DNA from: Phaeoceros laevis
Taxonomy: Eukaryota > Anthocerotophyta > Anthocerotopsida > Notothyladales
Assembly (NCBI GenBank): GCA_049999765.1
Contig: JBNGIQ010009123.1
Coordinates: forward strand, 1 to 64,000
Direction: 5' to 3'
Length of the DNA: 64,000 nucleotides
Shown: positions 1 through 11,309 of the stretch, in pieces
How the letters are laid out: every line of letters starts with the position of its first letter
How positions within the stretch are numbered: the stretch's first letter is position 1
Position numbers and translations under genes: made by a program
Notes under the pieces: generated by a model
The model's database searches: none
What the model was told of the DNA's origin: nothing
Seen by the model: only the letters and a program-made list of their open reading frames with translations

Positions 1-2075
1 ATGTATTAGTGTATACCAAGCCTCTCCAGGAGTTCCTACTGCAAATAGACATTTTTACACAAGAACACCAAAAAATCAGATGATTATTTTGTACCTTTTG
101 AATGAATGTTATTACATTATACTATCTTTAGGAAAATTGATCTTTCTTGCCAAATGACCTGAAAGTCCGGCTCCATCAACTTCTTGGCCACTTTCAAGAA
201 TCACAGGGTTTAAATAAACTCGGTCGGTAAAGCTAGCAGCAACAGATATCAACCATGGTCCATAAGAGTTCATACTCATCGGAAAAGGTCCATTATTTCC
301 TGCTGCATGCACTACAACTATTCCTGCTTTTACGGCAAGCAATAGAGCTACATCAAATGAATTAAGGCATGGAATGCCGTACGCCCCACTTGTTGCTCCA
401 AGTGATATACTTAAAACATCTACTCCATCTTCACAAGCCTGTTGATGGACATATATTAGCGTATTTGTCAAAGAATGCAAAATTTACTAGTTACCATAGT
501 AGATATGTGCTAAAATAAAACAAAGTGCATACTTGATCAAGGCCTGCAAGAACATCTGATAGAAATCCACCATCTCGATAGATGACTTTGTACACCCCTA
601 TTCTGATATATGAACTTCTTTTATTAGGTTCACTCCCAATTAGATCTCTGACATAATTTAGGCACTCTTGATGTACTAATTATGTGATAGTAACCAACTC
701 CAACCACTTATTTATCAAGTTCCTCGACAAAGTTCCTTATGTATCAATTACCTTGCACGTGGAGCAACTCCGCTAGCCCAACCATATCTGTAGTTTGCTA
801 CTTCTAAGGGGACTCCATTATTTCCAGCGGCAGTGGATGCCGTATGTCTAATGACATAAGAAGTACCAGTTACCCTTAGTTGCAATTTCTACTGAATTTG
901 AAATAAGAGACAAACTATGAGCTTCACTTGCATTACTTACGTCCCATGACCATCTCCATCCAGGGGAGAATCATAGTCATAACTTGCATTGAAGACATTT
1001 GCAGCTATAATGCCTTTTGAAAAATGCCTTGCAGCAACAATTTTCCCGTTGCACAATCCTTCAGGAAAGTTCTCTAAGTTCATTTCACATTTGGAAGAAT
1101 TCATAATAGGCCATTGTAGTAGAGGTTCATATGGCTGCGAAGGTTTGTTTCCAAAACTTAAGTGCAGCGGATAGATTCCAGTGTCTAGTATCCCTATAAC
1201 AACATTCTCTCCTGCATGATGGACTCCTCCAAATTCTTTCCAGGCACCAGAAGGCAGACCCAAAAAATCCGGCGTATGAGTAGTCAGTTTTTGAAATAGC
1301 TTCTCGGGCTCCGTAGAGGCAACCTTGGGATGTTGTGCTATTGCTTCTATCTATAAGACACACAGAAAATAAATTTGAAAATCTAACAACCAATATTTTC
1401 AAGTAGAACTCATACTTTTTGTCCAAAGATTTAGTGTCTGGACAAAAGTTGTAAGTATAATCACAATTTCCTCTACTACCTGGATATTATATGTAGAAAT
1501 GGAGATGACAGATACAATTTCTTATACCTGAAGGCAATCAGCTAACTTCACAGCAAAACCGTTCAAAAGATGGGTGTAGCTATATAGAATCTCATAGGTT
1601 TTTGGCTCAAAAATCTCCTCCAGCAGGTTACTATGTGAATTTCTAAGTTCACTAGCATATTTGGTGAAGTATTCACTGCAAAAGCTCATAAAAGTACAAA
1701 GACAAATGAAAATATTTTTCTATTTAGAAATTCTTGTCAAATGATCGCAAATATTTGCTGCAATAAACCTAGTTGCAATATTCTCAACTGAGCTAGAGAA
1801 GGCAAAAACTAGCTGCGATACATATGAGCTGATATAAAGTACCTTGCACTAAAATCTAGCTTGCCTGACGATGGGTAGTAACTTTTACCCATTGCCTCAG
1901 CCATTATTGTATGATATTGAGCAACAAGGGGAGGATCTTTCATCCTTACAATAAAAACCTTTGGTGAAAGTTGTTCAATGTTCCCATAAGCTTGTCTTTG
2001 TGATATACACATAAGTAGTTGCCAAAGCAGGCAACAAAATGTTTTCCGAGCCAATATTGCAATAGAAAATGACAT
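1..2075 (-). CDS. Subtilisin-like serine protease, SBT2 type (5' part, cut by window edge)
   Basis: Secreted or apoplastic serine endopeptidase of the plant subtilase family; proteolysis is the family role and the substrate is unknown. Exons read on the minus strand: a hydrophobic signal peptide from the ATG at 2075 and the start of the I9 propeptide (VFIVRMKDPP); the rest of the propeptide at about 1530-1680 (YSYTHLLNGFAVKL); the catalytic Asp exon at about 948-1345 (GILDTGIYP, ending DGDGHG); the catalytic His exon at about 752-846 (THTASTAAGNNG); an exon at about 534-600; then 130-480 with the oxyanion-hole Asn (HAAGNNGPFP). The wide spacing between Asp and His regions and the GPFP after the Asn fit SBT2 rather than SBT1. 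The catalytic Ser (GTS) exon lies before position 1, so completeness cannot be judged. An in-frame GTG 12 nt upstream was not used as the start. Confidence 0.88.
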
Positions 2076-2243
2076 TTTGTCTTGCACTTTAATTCACGTA
2101 TACAGATGCAGGAAATGTCAGTGCAAAAGGGAAGCTTGACAATGTCTTCTAGAAATTATTTGAAACTAGCCTTAGCCAAACAGACCCAAACTCGAAGATA
2201 AAATAGTTTCATGCTACCAATAGTACAAGTAATACATCTCCCC

Positions 2244-2343
2244 NNNNNNNNNNNNNNNNNNNNNNNNNNNNNNNNNNNNNNNNNNNNNNNNNNNNNNNNN
2301 NNNNNNNNNNNNNNNNNNNNNNNNNNNNNNNNNNNNNNNNNNN
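2244..2343. other. Assembly gap (100 N) flanked by identical 17-mers
   Basis: One hundred N. The 17 bases just before it (2227-2243) are identical to the 17 just after it (2344-2360). This is typical of two contig ends that overlap but were not merged, so the true gap may be absent or negative. Confidence 0.95.
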
Positions 2344-2454
2344 AAGTAATACATCTCCCCATAATAGTTGTGTAACAATCTAGCATATAGTTCTTTTGCT
2401 TGATGTAAACTCTTAATTCATATTTGTATCAATGAAGTACATAACTCTGAGCGT

Positions 2455-2562
2455 GTGAGCTCCAAAACAAGCATATAAGGTGTGAGCTCCAAAACAAGCA
2501 CATAAGGTTTGAGCTCCAAAACAAGCACATAAGGTTTGAGCTCCAAAACAAGTACATAAGAA
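2455..2562. repeat. 27-bp tandem repeat, 4 copies
   Basis: Four head-to-tail copies of a 27-bp unit (starts 2455, 2482, 2509, 2536) carrying the core GAGCTCCAAAACAAG. The unit length is a multiple of three, so the minus strand stays open and reads a nine-residue repeat, but nothing else supports coding. It lies in the intergenic stretch 2076-3060, where I see no gene. Confidence 0.9.
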
Positions 2563-3060
2563 GCTTGATGGCAGCCAATGCTTAGTAGAGAGACAGAAGC
2601 TAGAAGAGTGATCAATTTTTTGGTTTTGTCCAACCAAACTGCAGCCTTTTAACAGTTAGGTATAACAAACTAATATACTTTTGTTTGTATAGAGTTTAAC
2701 CTAAATCAATACCGTAGTATAATTTATCTATCTTATTTTGAATTACATAATAAAGTTGTGCCCTTTCCTAAGTTTCCTCCTAAAGTGGTTTGGTTTAGTT
2801 CTTTTGGGGATTTTCTTAGAGTCATGTGCTAGTGTTTCCCTCCAGTCGGGGCTACGCGTAATCACCCCGGTATGTCGTTTCCATCTCGAATTACTCATAA
2901 TGCACTGACGCCATTGTTAAGTGCTTTCTAAGTTAGTTTGGCGGCCTCGACGTTGTCTTCCGAGTTATCTTCATAGCAGTTAGAGTCCACTTAGAAAGGT
3001 GACTTTTCTGATGCACACATTGACACTGTATGTTGCAAATATTTATTTACAAGTGATTTA

Positions 3061-6000
3061 TTACACAACCAGCACCTCAAGGCCGTATTTCATGAAGTAG
3101 TCACGAAATTCCTCCCACATGACCACGCCATCCTTGTTAGCGTCCAACTTCTGGTACATGTCCTCCAAAAGCACCTGCAGCTCCAGGAATCCACGCAAGC
3201 ATCAGCTTCGTAGAATGGACCTGGACCCCAGCGAAGTACCAACATTCAAGTTACCTTGGGCACATTTCTGTGGCGGGATTTGATCTCGGTTAGGTCCTCC
3301 ATCATCAAAAGCAGTTCCTCACGACTTATGGTTTGGTCAGAATTTACGTTGTACCGATCCCACACTCTGCACGGGGACATCTAAATGTCAGCAATTGGGG
3401 AGCCGGGGGATGTAACCTGCACCACACAGCTTTGCTTCGAGCCATACCGTCTCAGGTCTCCTTCTGTTAAATGTGAGCACTCGAGATGGATGATGAAAGC
3501 TTTGCCAGGTTCAGCCCAAGCAGCTGACAAATACTCAGCTGACTGCATGTGGTTTAAGCGAGAAACAGTCCTTGCGAAGGCAAACTCTTCATCCTTCTCC
3601 TCATAGCTGGAGGAACTTGTTGTCTCCCCTTTTTTCTGTGTGCTAACTGCCTTCTCGTCCCCGTCATCATCTATCCTGGAATAAATTGAAGTGATGTGGG
3701 TTACAGACAAAACAAAGTAAGCTGGAGTGCGCCGGAATGCGCACACGATTCCTGCAGTAGCCACACTCCGGTGCAACAGGTTCCGAAGAAAGGAAGTCCA
3801 TAGACAGACAAGTACCTAGGCTGATATATACTGCCAGGATCAACTTCCGCACTTGCAATCAGCTTTACTTTCTGCCGACAAAAATAGCACTGTGAAGAAA
3901 GTAGCAAGTAAAATGGCTTCTACTGCACTAGGGTAAACAAGTACAAGCCCTGCCTTACCTGTTCATAAAGAACATCCACCAACGTGATAAACCTCCTTGC
4001 CTGCAAATGAACCATGGTGTGTAAGTTCAGTCATCTGAATACGAGTCAATATAGATGAATACACCCCACAACATTCTGTTCATGAGAGAAGTTTCAAGCA
4101 TACCATTTCACTGTGTGCACGAGTCATGCGAGGAATACCCTCCACAACGATAGTATGGAAGGACGTTGCAATAGCCAGGTAATCCGAAGCCCCTTTTGGG
4201 GTGGCACATAGATCATGGAAAGTAAAATAGGCGAGCCCACCAGCTGCCTTTGGAACTGCACCCAAACTAACCTTGCACAGTTGAGACAGAGGGGCAAACT
4301 AAACCTTGTCCAGAGCAACATGCTGAAGTATAGAATAATCAATCCTCTCACATCTACCTGCAATTGAGCGAGAGCCTTCCTTCAAAGTAGTTGCCAGCAC
4401 GTTTCGGTCTCCAGCAAGTTTCTGAAAGATAGTTTCAAGTGACTTGCTAGTCTCCGTATTCACAGGCATGTGCCATACTGTAGTGATTGCACTGCAAGAG
4501 GACACTGTCAAAAAGACCATCAAAGGATCTCAGAACCAGACCCCTTATTTACAAACCCAGAATGCCAGCAGGGCTTGTAAGCATATCCTGGTGGAGATAG
4601 TGGACCCCAAGAGAGACACGAGACCAACCTGGTCCCGTCAGGTCTTGCACTAATCAACCTATAGTCTGGGGAGTTCGGGCGGAATGTGTGGATCTGGCAT
4701 CGCTCCTTTATCAACTCTATGCATGGAAGAAAGAGAGCCCGCTGTAAACCATTCTTGTAGAGCTGCAAAAATGTACAACAGTGACTGATTAGAGATATTT
4801 ACAAAAAAAATTCTTCGCTCCAAGCATCACAACCTTGTCGACACTTACGTCAGAAGGAGCTCTGTTTGAAGACGCAACCATCACAGCTCCATGTGCAAAC
4901 AGGGACTCCAGTAATCTTCTAAGGATCATGGCATCCGCAATGTCCACAACCTGTTGATAGGTGTGACAAGAGTGAACACCAGATCCACATGACCGGATTA
5001 TAACTCAGCTATCTACTCTGACAAATGTCTGTGCCTGGAAAAAAAGTTTCCTTTAGGACTGACTAGTATGCTTCCGACGCAGTCATCAAACTGCATACTA
5101 ACATGGCATCCTATGCTACGTCAAGCGTCCATGTTGATGGTCGGGGGGACATAGAAAGTGGATAGTTGATGGTAAAACACCACAACTATAAAGTGAACTT
5201 GAGAAAGTTCACGCACTTGAAATTCATCGAAGCAGAGCAGCCATCCTGCTTTCAAAAGGTCGTTAGCCACTAATTCAATCTGGTCTCCGGTCTTGTCTCC
5301 TTTCAGTCTCTTCTCATGCAACCTATGCCCTCCCGTTGGACCACAGATCAATTAAGCCCAGTCTAAATGCTCCAAATTCTCAACTAAAGCTGGACAGGAC
5401 AGGTCCAATCAGTCCATAGCAGTCACTTGCAAATTGTTTTAGTCACATTTACCCATAAAATGAGGTTCCGACAACCCAGGCATGTCAGAAAAGGCAGAAC
5501 TGAGCGAATGCACACCTCTGATGCACGTCAAGCATGAACTCATAAAAGTGCACCCGACGCTTGCTTTTAACAGGGCTGCAGTGATAAAAAAGATCTGCCA
5601 CCAACGATTTTCCTGTACCCACCCCTCCATAAATGTAAACCCTGCAGATCGACAAGCACCAGAAGCATAACCACCAAAGCAAGACAGCACTCAAGCGAGA
5701 CAACTTATGCTAGTGAGAAGCAGCTCATTTATAAAAGTGCTCCTGCCGGCTGACGAAAAATAAAAGTAGGATGCCAAGACAATGCCCTACCATGGGACAT
5801 TTCGCAACGTCCACTCCTAGGTGAATGGCGCCTACTAAGTACCTCAACAGGCAAGGAGCTAAAGGCATCAATCTCCCTCTAAAGCATGGGTTTATGGGTG
5901 CTTTTACAGCTCTGAACCAGGTGTATAAATTTAACATTTTGACTCTTGCTGATCTGTGCGGAAGGCATGCTTTAGTCTGCCCCTGTACAGTGATGGTCAT

Positions 6001-6499
6001 TCGTCCTGCGACCACATACATTTGTCTTATACGGTCTACCATGGTCATAGTTCCGCCCAGCTCATGATAGGCATCCAGTGGTACTAGATCCAACATCAGA
6101 CAATGTTTTTTCTAAGAACTTCAGAAGTTGCATTGCCGAATCTTCCTACCCTTGTGGTGCTTTGGGCTGGGGCCGTAGCCGAAATGCCGAGAAGAGCCTA
6201 GAAGCCACATTATCCGCAGGAAGCTCGTAATTTTGCAGCTCCCGGAAGAGCCGTTCTAGCGGCTGCAACGCACTCACCTGGCCCTGGTCCAGCTTGATTA
6301 AGCCCTGCTTCACCAGCTCATGGTAGGCATCCAGTGGGGGCGTCCCAACTTTGATAATCGACAGGTCCGCCCCTCCATGCAGCAATGCTTTCCGGATGCC
6401 GACCGTTGAAACAATGGGGCCAGTACCCGGACTGCTCAGCAGAGGTTGCAATCGCAGAAGAAGCAACGCAGCAGGCCGGAACCGGCCCCATGCACACAT
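3061..6499 (-). CDS. AFG1-like AAA ATPase with C-terminal EF-hand pair
   Basis: Homologue of the mitochondrial AFG1/LACE1 ATPases, which assist turnover of inner-membrane respiratory proteins. About twelve exons splice in frame. Exon 1 (6499-6147) has a mitochondrial-type N-terminus and [17 protein letters not shown]; exon 2 (about 5635-5530) has Walker A GGVGTGKS and [15 protein letters not shown]; the next has Walker B LLCFDEFQ, continued by [16 protein letters not shown] (about 4860-4947) with the sensor ASSNRAPSD. Exons near 4640-4765, 4303-4495, 4105-4270, 3960-4001 and 3828-3885 complete the ATPase core, and 3450-3680 holds the usual C-terminal [17 protein letters not shown]. The frame then continues, with junctions in phase, into two EF-hands: [16 protein letters not shown] (exon 3256-3367) and [14 protein letters not shown] (exon 3061-3181), stop TAA at 3061-3063. 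The fusion suggests calcium control; I do not know it as usual for this family. Confidence 0.9.
6057..6081 (-). repeat. Partial exon duplication inside AFG1-like intron 1
   Basis: Twenty-five bases match exon 1 positions 6313-6337 with one mismatch and encode LDAYHEL in an open frame that also ends in VQGQ like the true exon. It looks like a decayed local duplication of part of exon 1 left in the intron. A role as an alternative exon is possible but unsupported. Confidence 0.6.
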
Positions 6500-7239
6500 G
6501 CTGGCATTAACAGCATTAGAAGTGTCTGCTCATCGCAAGGGAATGCAGATGGCGTGCTGTAAATTAATCGGATCTGTCTAATAATAGAATCCAGGCAAGT
6601 GAACCCAACTTGTCATTATTCAAAACAATCTGACGATGTCTCGGGGCTCGTCAAGGTCTAGGGTTTTGGTGCTAGGGTTCTGCGAGTCCCGCAAATGTGG
6701 AGCTGAGAATCTCGATGCAGGTCAGTGGGGTCGAGATTCAACTATAGCTAGAAAACAGGAGGACCCTTAAGTCGTTGTGAATCCTGCCGGGACCGAAGTA
6801 CCTGTTGGATGGTGCTCAATTGCAGAAGAGCGGAAAATTTTGTTGAGAGGAGGATTTTTTTTGCGAGGAAACATGCATGTAACGACAGAGAGGAGGATTC
6901 ACACCAGGGTGGCACAGCTCGGAAGAGGTGATCAGTGTGGTGACGGTAGATGTGGAATTTGTTTTGGTTCTTTTCTGCAAGGAGCTTCCTGGCTTCTGCA
7001 CTGGCGAGTGGAGCTGTAAGTTCGGCAAGGTGGGAGATTGTGTACGTTTGAGTAGAGAAGAATTTTCCGATTTTTTCTGCTTGGAACGCCTACCGAAAAG
7101 ATGTTGGAGATAAGGGATCCAGGGATTTCTGATTTAGCGCTTGCTTTAAGGGGGAGAAAGAAGCTGAAGTCAGAGATAATTGTGTAGATGAGAGCCTGGG
7201 GAGTGTGGGAGAGGGCCTGAGTGCCCGTGGCTGGGTGAG
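6500..7239. promoter_or_regulatory. Divergent intergenic region between AFG1-like (-) and unknown-function gene (+)
   Basis: 740 bp separate the two start codons, so both genes must use promoters in this stretch. I see no convincing TATA box and no protein gene; the reading frames here lack family similarity. Shared bidirectional control is an inference from layout only. Confidence 0.5.
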
Positions 7240-9425
7240 ATGAAATCGGCCATGGAAGTAGATTCCGAAAAGCCTATCAAGAAAGACCAGCAGCAGCAAG
7301 AGCAGGCACCACCAGCGTCAGCTCCGCAGCCGAAGCAGCATCAACCCCCTCCACAAAAATTGCAACAGCAGCAGCCGCAGCCTAAACCACAACAGCAGAA
7401 ACAGGAGCCCCAGTCCGCGGAGCCGCAGCCTCGTCAGCCTAGTGCTGCTGCCGCTCCCTCTCCTGCTTCGAATCCAGGCGGAGAAGGCAGGAAGATATCG
7501 TGCGAGGATATACAGCTGGTGGGTGCCGGTGGAAACCACAGAGTTGAGGTGACTGTCAGACCATGCAAGCGCTCGTATCTCACCTGGGTGTGCTGATGCA
7601 ATGTGCAGGTGCAGAACTTGATTGAGCGTTGCCTTCAGCTTTACATGAATCAGTCAGAAGTGATTACGACTCTGCAATACCAGGCGAAGATAGAACCTGG
7701 TTTCACAAGCCTTGGTGAGCTGTGAATTTGCTTAGCGACAATAACTCGAATAAGGCATCCTCTTTTCAGAACTCTGAAGGACGGCCTCTGGTTGTTACAG
7801 TGTGGCAGAAACTGGAAGAACAAAATCCGGACTTCTTCAAAGCGTACTACACAAGGCTAAAGCTGAAGAAACAGATAGTCATGTTTAATCACTTGCTTGA
7901 CCAACAGCATAATCTTCTGAGAAAGATGCGGATGTACCCCACGCCACCTCCAATCACTGCAATGACTGCTGTACCCAATGGCATGCATCCGCAGTCAAGT
8001 AAGCCATCATCTCCCAGGTTTCATTGACATGATGGTTGTAAAGTCCTTACCTTTGACCAAGGTTCCTTCCGTTGTATGCACTGGTAAGAATATCCAACGT
8101 TGCAGGTTATACGTGGGCTGGTCTGTGAATGAATTGCCTTCTGGGGCTAATTGACAGGTCTGAGGCCTTTGCTGAATCTAAGCCATTGACTATCGCAGTG
8201 CACCATGCGCCAATTGGGTATCCTGTGGCACATCAGCAGGCTATTGCTGTGCCGCCTGGTCACCACCAGATTGTACCCATGTCGATTCCTCATAGTCCAC
8301 CAATGATGAATGGAGCGACCGGTATGCAAGAGGCGTTCCCTTCTCCTCATGGGAGTCCAGGCCCAAAGTAAATTCACAATTTTCGCTGTTTCTTCTAACC
8401 CCAGTGTGGTCTATTCAGCTTACTGAATGCTTATCCGTATACAACGTCTTGTTAGCCTGTCTTTGATAGTCATGGGTACTGGGGTTGCTTACGCTAAACA
8501 CAGCTGACTCCGTGCCTTCGGTGCTATTGCAGTGGAATTGTGGATATGTCCATGGGACTATCTCCTGTACTACAATCATCAGGTTCTGGCAATTTGTCGT
8601 CTGGGAACAGTGACATGTCTCTCGGATCGATGTCACCTGCTCCTGGAAGTGGTGGGTTTCCTTTCGGAGTTTCAGACATGGGTGCGATAGCCATGGTAAC
8701 CTCAATGTCACTTGATACCCCATTTGCATCCTCAAATGACCCAACGCCTCCAACTCTACCCATCAGTGCAACAGATAACGATGTTCCTGGTACAAGAGAA
8801 TCTCTTGAACCTCTGGGGGCAATACCTCGGAATTTCAGTTTCTCGGATTTGCCCACGGAGCTCACAAGTGCTGGTGAGACCAGCCAATCGACTCTTGACT
8901 GATTGACTTCCGCAATGTGCACAGCGCTGTCAGGAAACTAGTACTGTGTGTGGGTCTTGGAATCGAAGCTAAACTCATTTGCTCTCCTGCAGATGTAAAA
9001 AGGTCTCTGGGATCTCTTGGTCAGCTTCCACGGAATTTTAGTCTCTCCGATCTGACTGCCGATCTCACAAATAGTTCTGGTAACGTCTTGTCCCTGTCGT
9101 GTGGTTTGTACTGCAGGACCTTGTCTGGTGAGCTACTTGTGGTATTAGGCTACCCGTTCGGGTTCTTGTGACACTGGAGTGTGCATGTTTTGTCTTCAGA
9201 TCTTGTACAGAACTACACAGGTTCCCCATACTTGGCTCCGGACTCCTTTTTGTCGTCGCCAAGTAAAGATATGCCTGGTAGGTCTCCTGTAATCTCCTTC
9301 ATGCTCAGTTGTCTTCTTGTTAGTGATCACACGAACACTCTCCTCATGTCTGTTCTCTTGCAGATGATGACATGCCCGACGCATTGGGGAACAGCATAGA
9401 CCTTGATTTCACTGAGCTCAAGTGA
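7240..9425 (+). CDS. Conserved plant protein of unknown function (NFSLSDLTADL family)
   Basis: I recognise the family by conserved blocks, not by function; from memory, flowering-plant members carry the misleading name 'angiotensin-converting enzyme 2', which I do not endorse. Exon 1 starts at the ATG at 7240 with MEVDSEKP and a long Gln/Pro-rich tract, ending ISCEDIQLV. Following exons give VQNLIERCLQLYMNQSEV (about 7610), VWQKLEEQNPDFFKAYY with LKLKKQIVMFNHLL (about 7800-7960), then low-complexity Pro/Met/Ser exons (8190-8370, 8535-8865). The C-terminus ends with SIDLDFTELK and a stop at 9423-9425. The block PRNFSxSDL occurs twice, in exons at about 8785-8870 and 8990-9080, apparently an exon duplication. 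The Gln/Pro-rich and acidic make-up suggests a nuclear or regulatory protein, but that is inference. Confidence 0.82.
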
Positions 9426-10326
9426 GAACTCTGGTCTGGCATTTGTAGTGTGGGCTCAGGCGGCATTAGAAACCATTTGTAGGTTGAGGTTCTAAACTAA
9501 CAAAGGGTTGAGGCCAGTATATTAATCTTTCTATTGAATCCTGATTGCCAAAATCCAATATTCATCTGTACCAAATTTATTCTTAGTGGGACGCAATGGT
9601 TAGAGCCGACCCGCTATATCCAATAAGGAGTAGGACGGCGGTGCTGTCACTGTTAATTTGGGACTGTACATAGTCTAGATAATTTGTAATCAGTCAACAT
9701 GTGGGCGGATTCTTGCGCTTGTAACTTGGATGCGTCTGGTTGCTGAGCTGCTTGCGCGGAATTTGCTCTGCAGGATACTATTAAAAAAAAGATACCATAA
9801 ACTGGTTTCGTTTGCAATCTCACAAGCTCCCATGGAACGGAACTTGAGAGGGGAAGTCAGGCCGTGAATCCCAACCTCTGGGGGTAACGACGGGTATGGA
9901 CCAAGGTTGTCGTGATACTTACGAAGCCCACTAGGAGGGGTGCAGCGTGCCGTGTCTCGAATACACGGAAAGGCACGCAGACTATTCTCTCTCTCGCTGA
10001 TATGCTGCAGATACTAGGTTCAACCCCGCACGCGTGTGCAAGACGATGGCAAAATTTAGCGTCGATCGGATGTGGCAGCAACGAATTCAGCGAATGGCGA
10101 ATGGAGCAGACGAAGAAACTTTATTGAGTGCTTCTAAGCACCTTCTTCTTCTAGGTCCAATCAAGTGCATTTTTAGTCTAATGTTGATTTTCAAGACAAT
10201 ATAGGAAATTAATTTGAAGTGCAGATTCACACATTAAGATCGAGGGGTTCGAGGCGTTAGTGTTCATTGACAAGCGACTCTAGTAACTCTACTACTCTGC
10301 ACCATTTTAATTCTCCATCATGAGAC
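9426..10326. other. Intergenic, no gene seen
   Basis: Holds the 3' UTR of the plus-strand gene and the downstream flank of the minus-strand zinc-finger gene (convergent 3' ends). No reading frame here resembles a known protein and I see no structured repeat. Confidence 0.6.
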
Positions 10327-10967
10327 TCATCTCTCTCCACGTTGCTCGGGTGTGAGCCCTCGGCCACCAGCACCACATTTTTTGCAGCTGATCAAGCCAA
10401 AACCTTGGCAATCGTAGCATCTGCACACAACGACAGGGATTGTCAAAATGCTTCGAGCATGAAAAACCACATCCTGTCACGATCAGAGCCACGCAAACAG
10501 ACACTTACTTCCATCGTTCAAACAGGTTGCCATTCTTCTTGTTCTTGCCACTTCCCTAGAAACAAGAGACTAGGGAGTCAGGGGAGCTGCGGTGCAGACA
10601 GTCCACGGAGTAGGTAATTCTCAAAGCGCAGTCACACTCCTAATCACCTTGCACCCGGGGCACTCTATGGCTCCTTTCCCTGCGCAAGTTGCGCACCACT
10701 TCCCACCCTGCCAGAGCACAAACCAAAGAGCTGCGTCAGAAATCAAAGCAAGATTGCAGGCAACTTTGCTCTGGTACTCGGAAGCACAAGTTGCAGGATG
10801 GGACCGACAGCTTTTGCTGGTTTAGGAGCTGGCCCGGCCCGAGGGCTGACGGGAAGAGCTGCAGACTTCACCCGCGAGCCAGTCTGCAGCCGCCGCAAGT
10901 CTTGCTTTCTGGCACTGCCATTGCTCGCAGGCGCGACCGGCGAACATGTGCACGCCAAAGCATGCAT
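10327..10967 (-). CDS. Small DnaJ-type Cys-rich zinc-finger protein (chaperone dnaJ-related)
   Basis: Short protein with the CxxCxGxG-type zinc-binding repeats of DnaJ but no J domain. Minus-strand exons: a probable organelle-targeting N-terminus from the ATG at 10967 (rich in Ala, Arg, Ser and Pro, few acidic residues); GGKWCATCAGKGAIECPGCK (about 10650-10710); GSGKNKKNGNLFERWK (about 10510-10555); and CYDCQGFGLISCKKCG (10330-10420), ending LTPEQRGER with the stop at 10327. This C-terminal block is typical of plant dnaJ-related/Tsip1-like proteins. Such proteins act as thiol- or zinc-dependent chaperones, often in plastids. The last three exons are firm; the junction of the first exon with GGKWC is inferred. 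Confidence 0.75.
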
Positions 10968-11309
10968 TGTTTTTCCTGTCTTCTTCCAACTCTCGTCGGA
11001 GGAGATAAGGGGATGGACACATCATCGACAAACACTGTTACAAGTTGACTGACATTGTCACAACAGTGGAATCAGGATAACGGTGAACTGGTAACTTGTT
11101 TACCTCCCAAACGTAATGCATACTAAGGACTTAAAGTCAAGTGTCCCAACGCGGGGCATCACCTTAATACATGGCGGAGTGGCTACGATCTTGACATCAT
11201 GTACTGACGTCCTCTATCTAGAGCCTAAGCTCAAATGCTGCGGACTGTGTTCCGTATGCCCTTTCCCCGGGCGGTTCTGAAAAAACAAAACACCTTCGAC
11301 TGGCGTCTC

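Noticed and set aside
2413-2637. Minus-strand ORF with repeated CFGAQTLCA
   Set aside because: Translation of a 27-bp tandem repeat; no conserved domain and no gene context.
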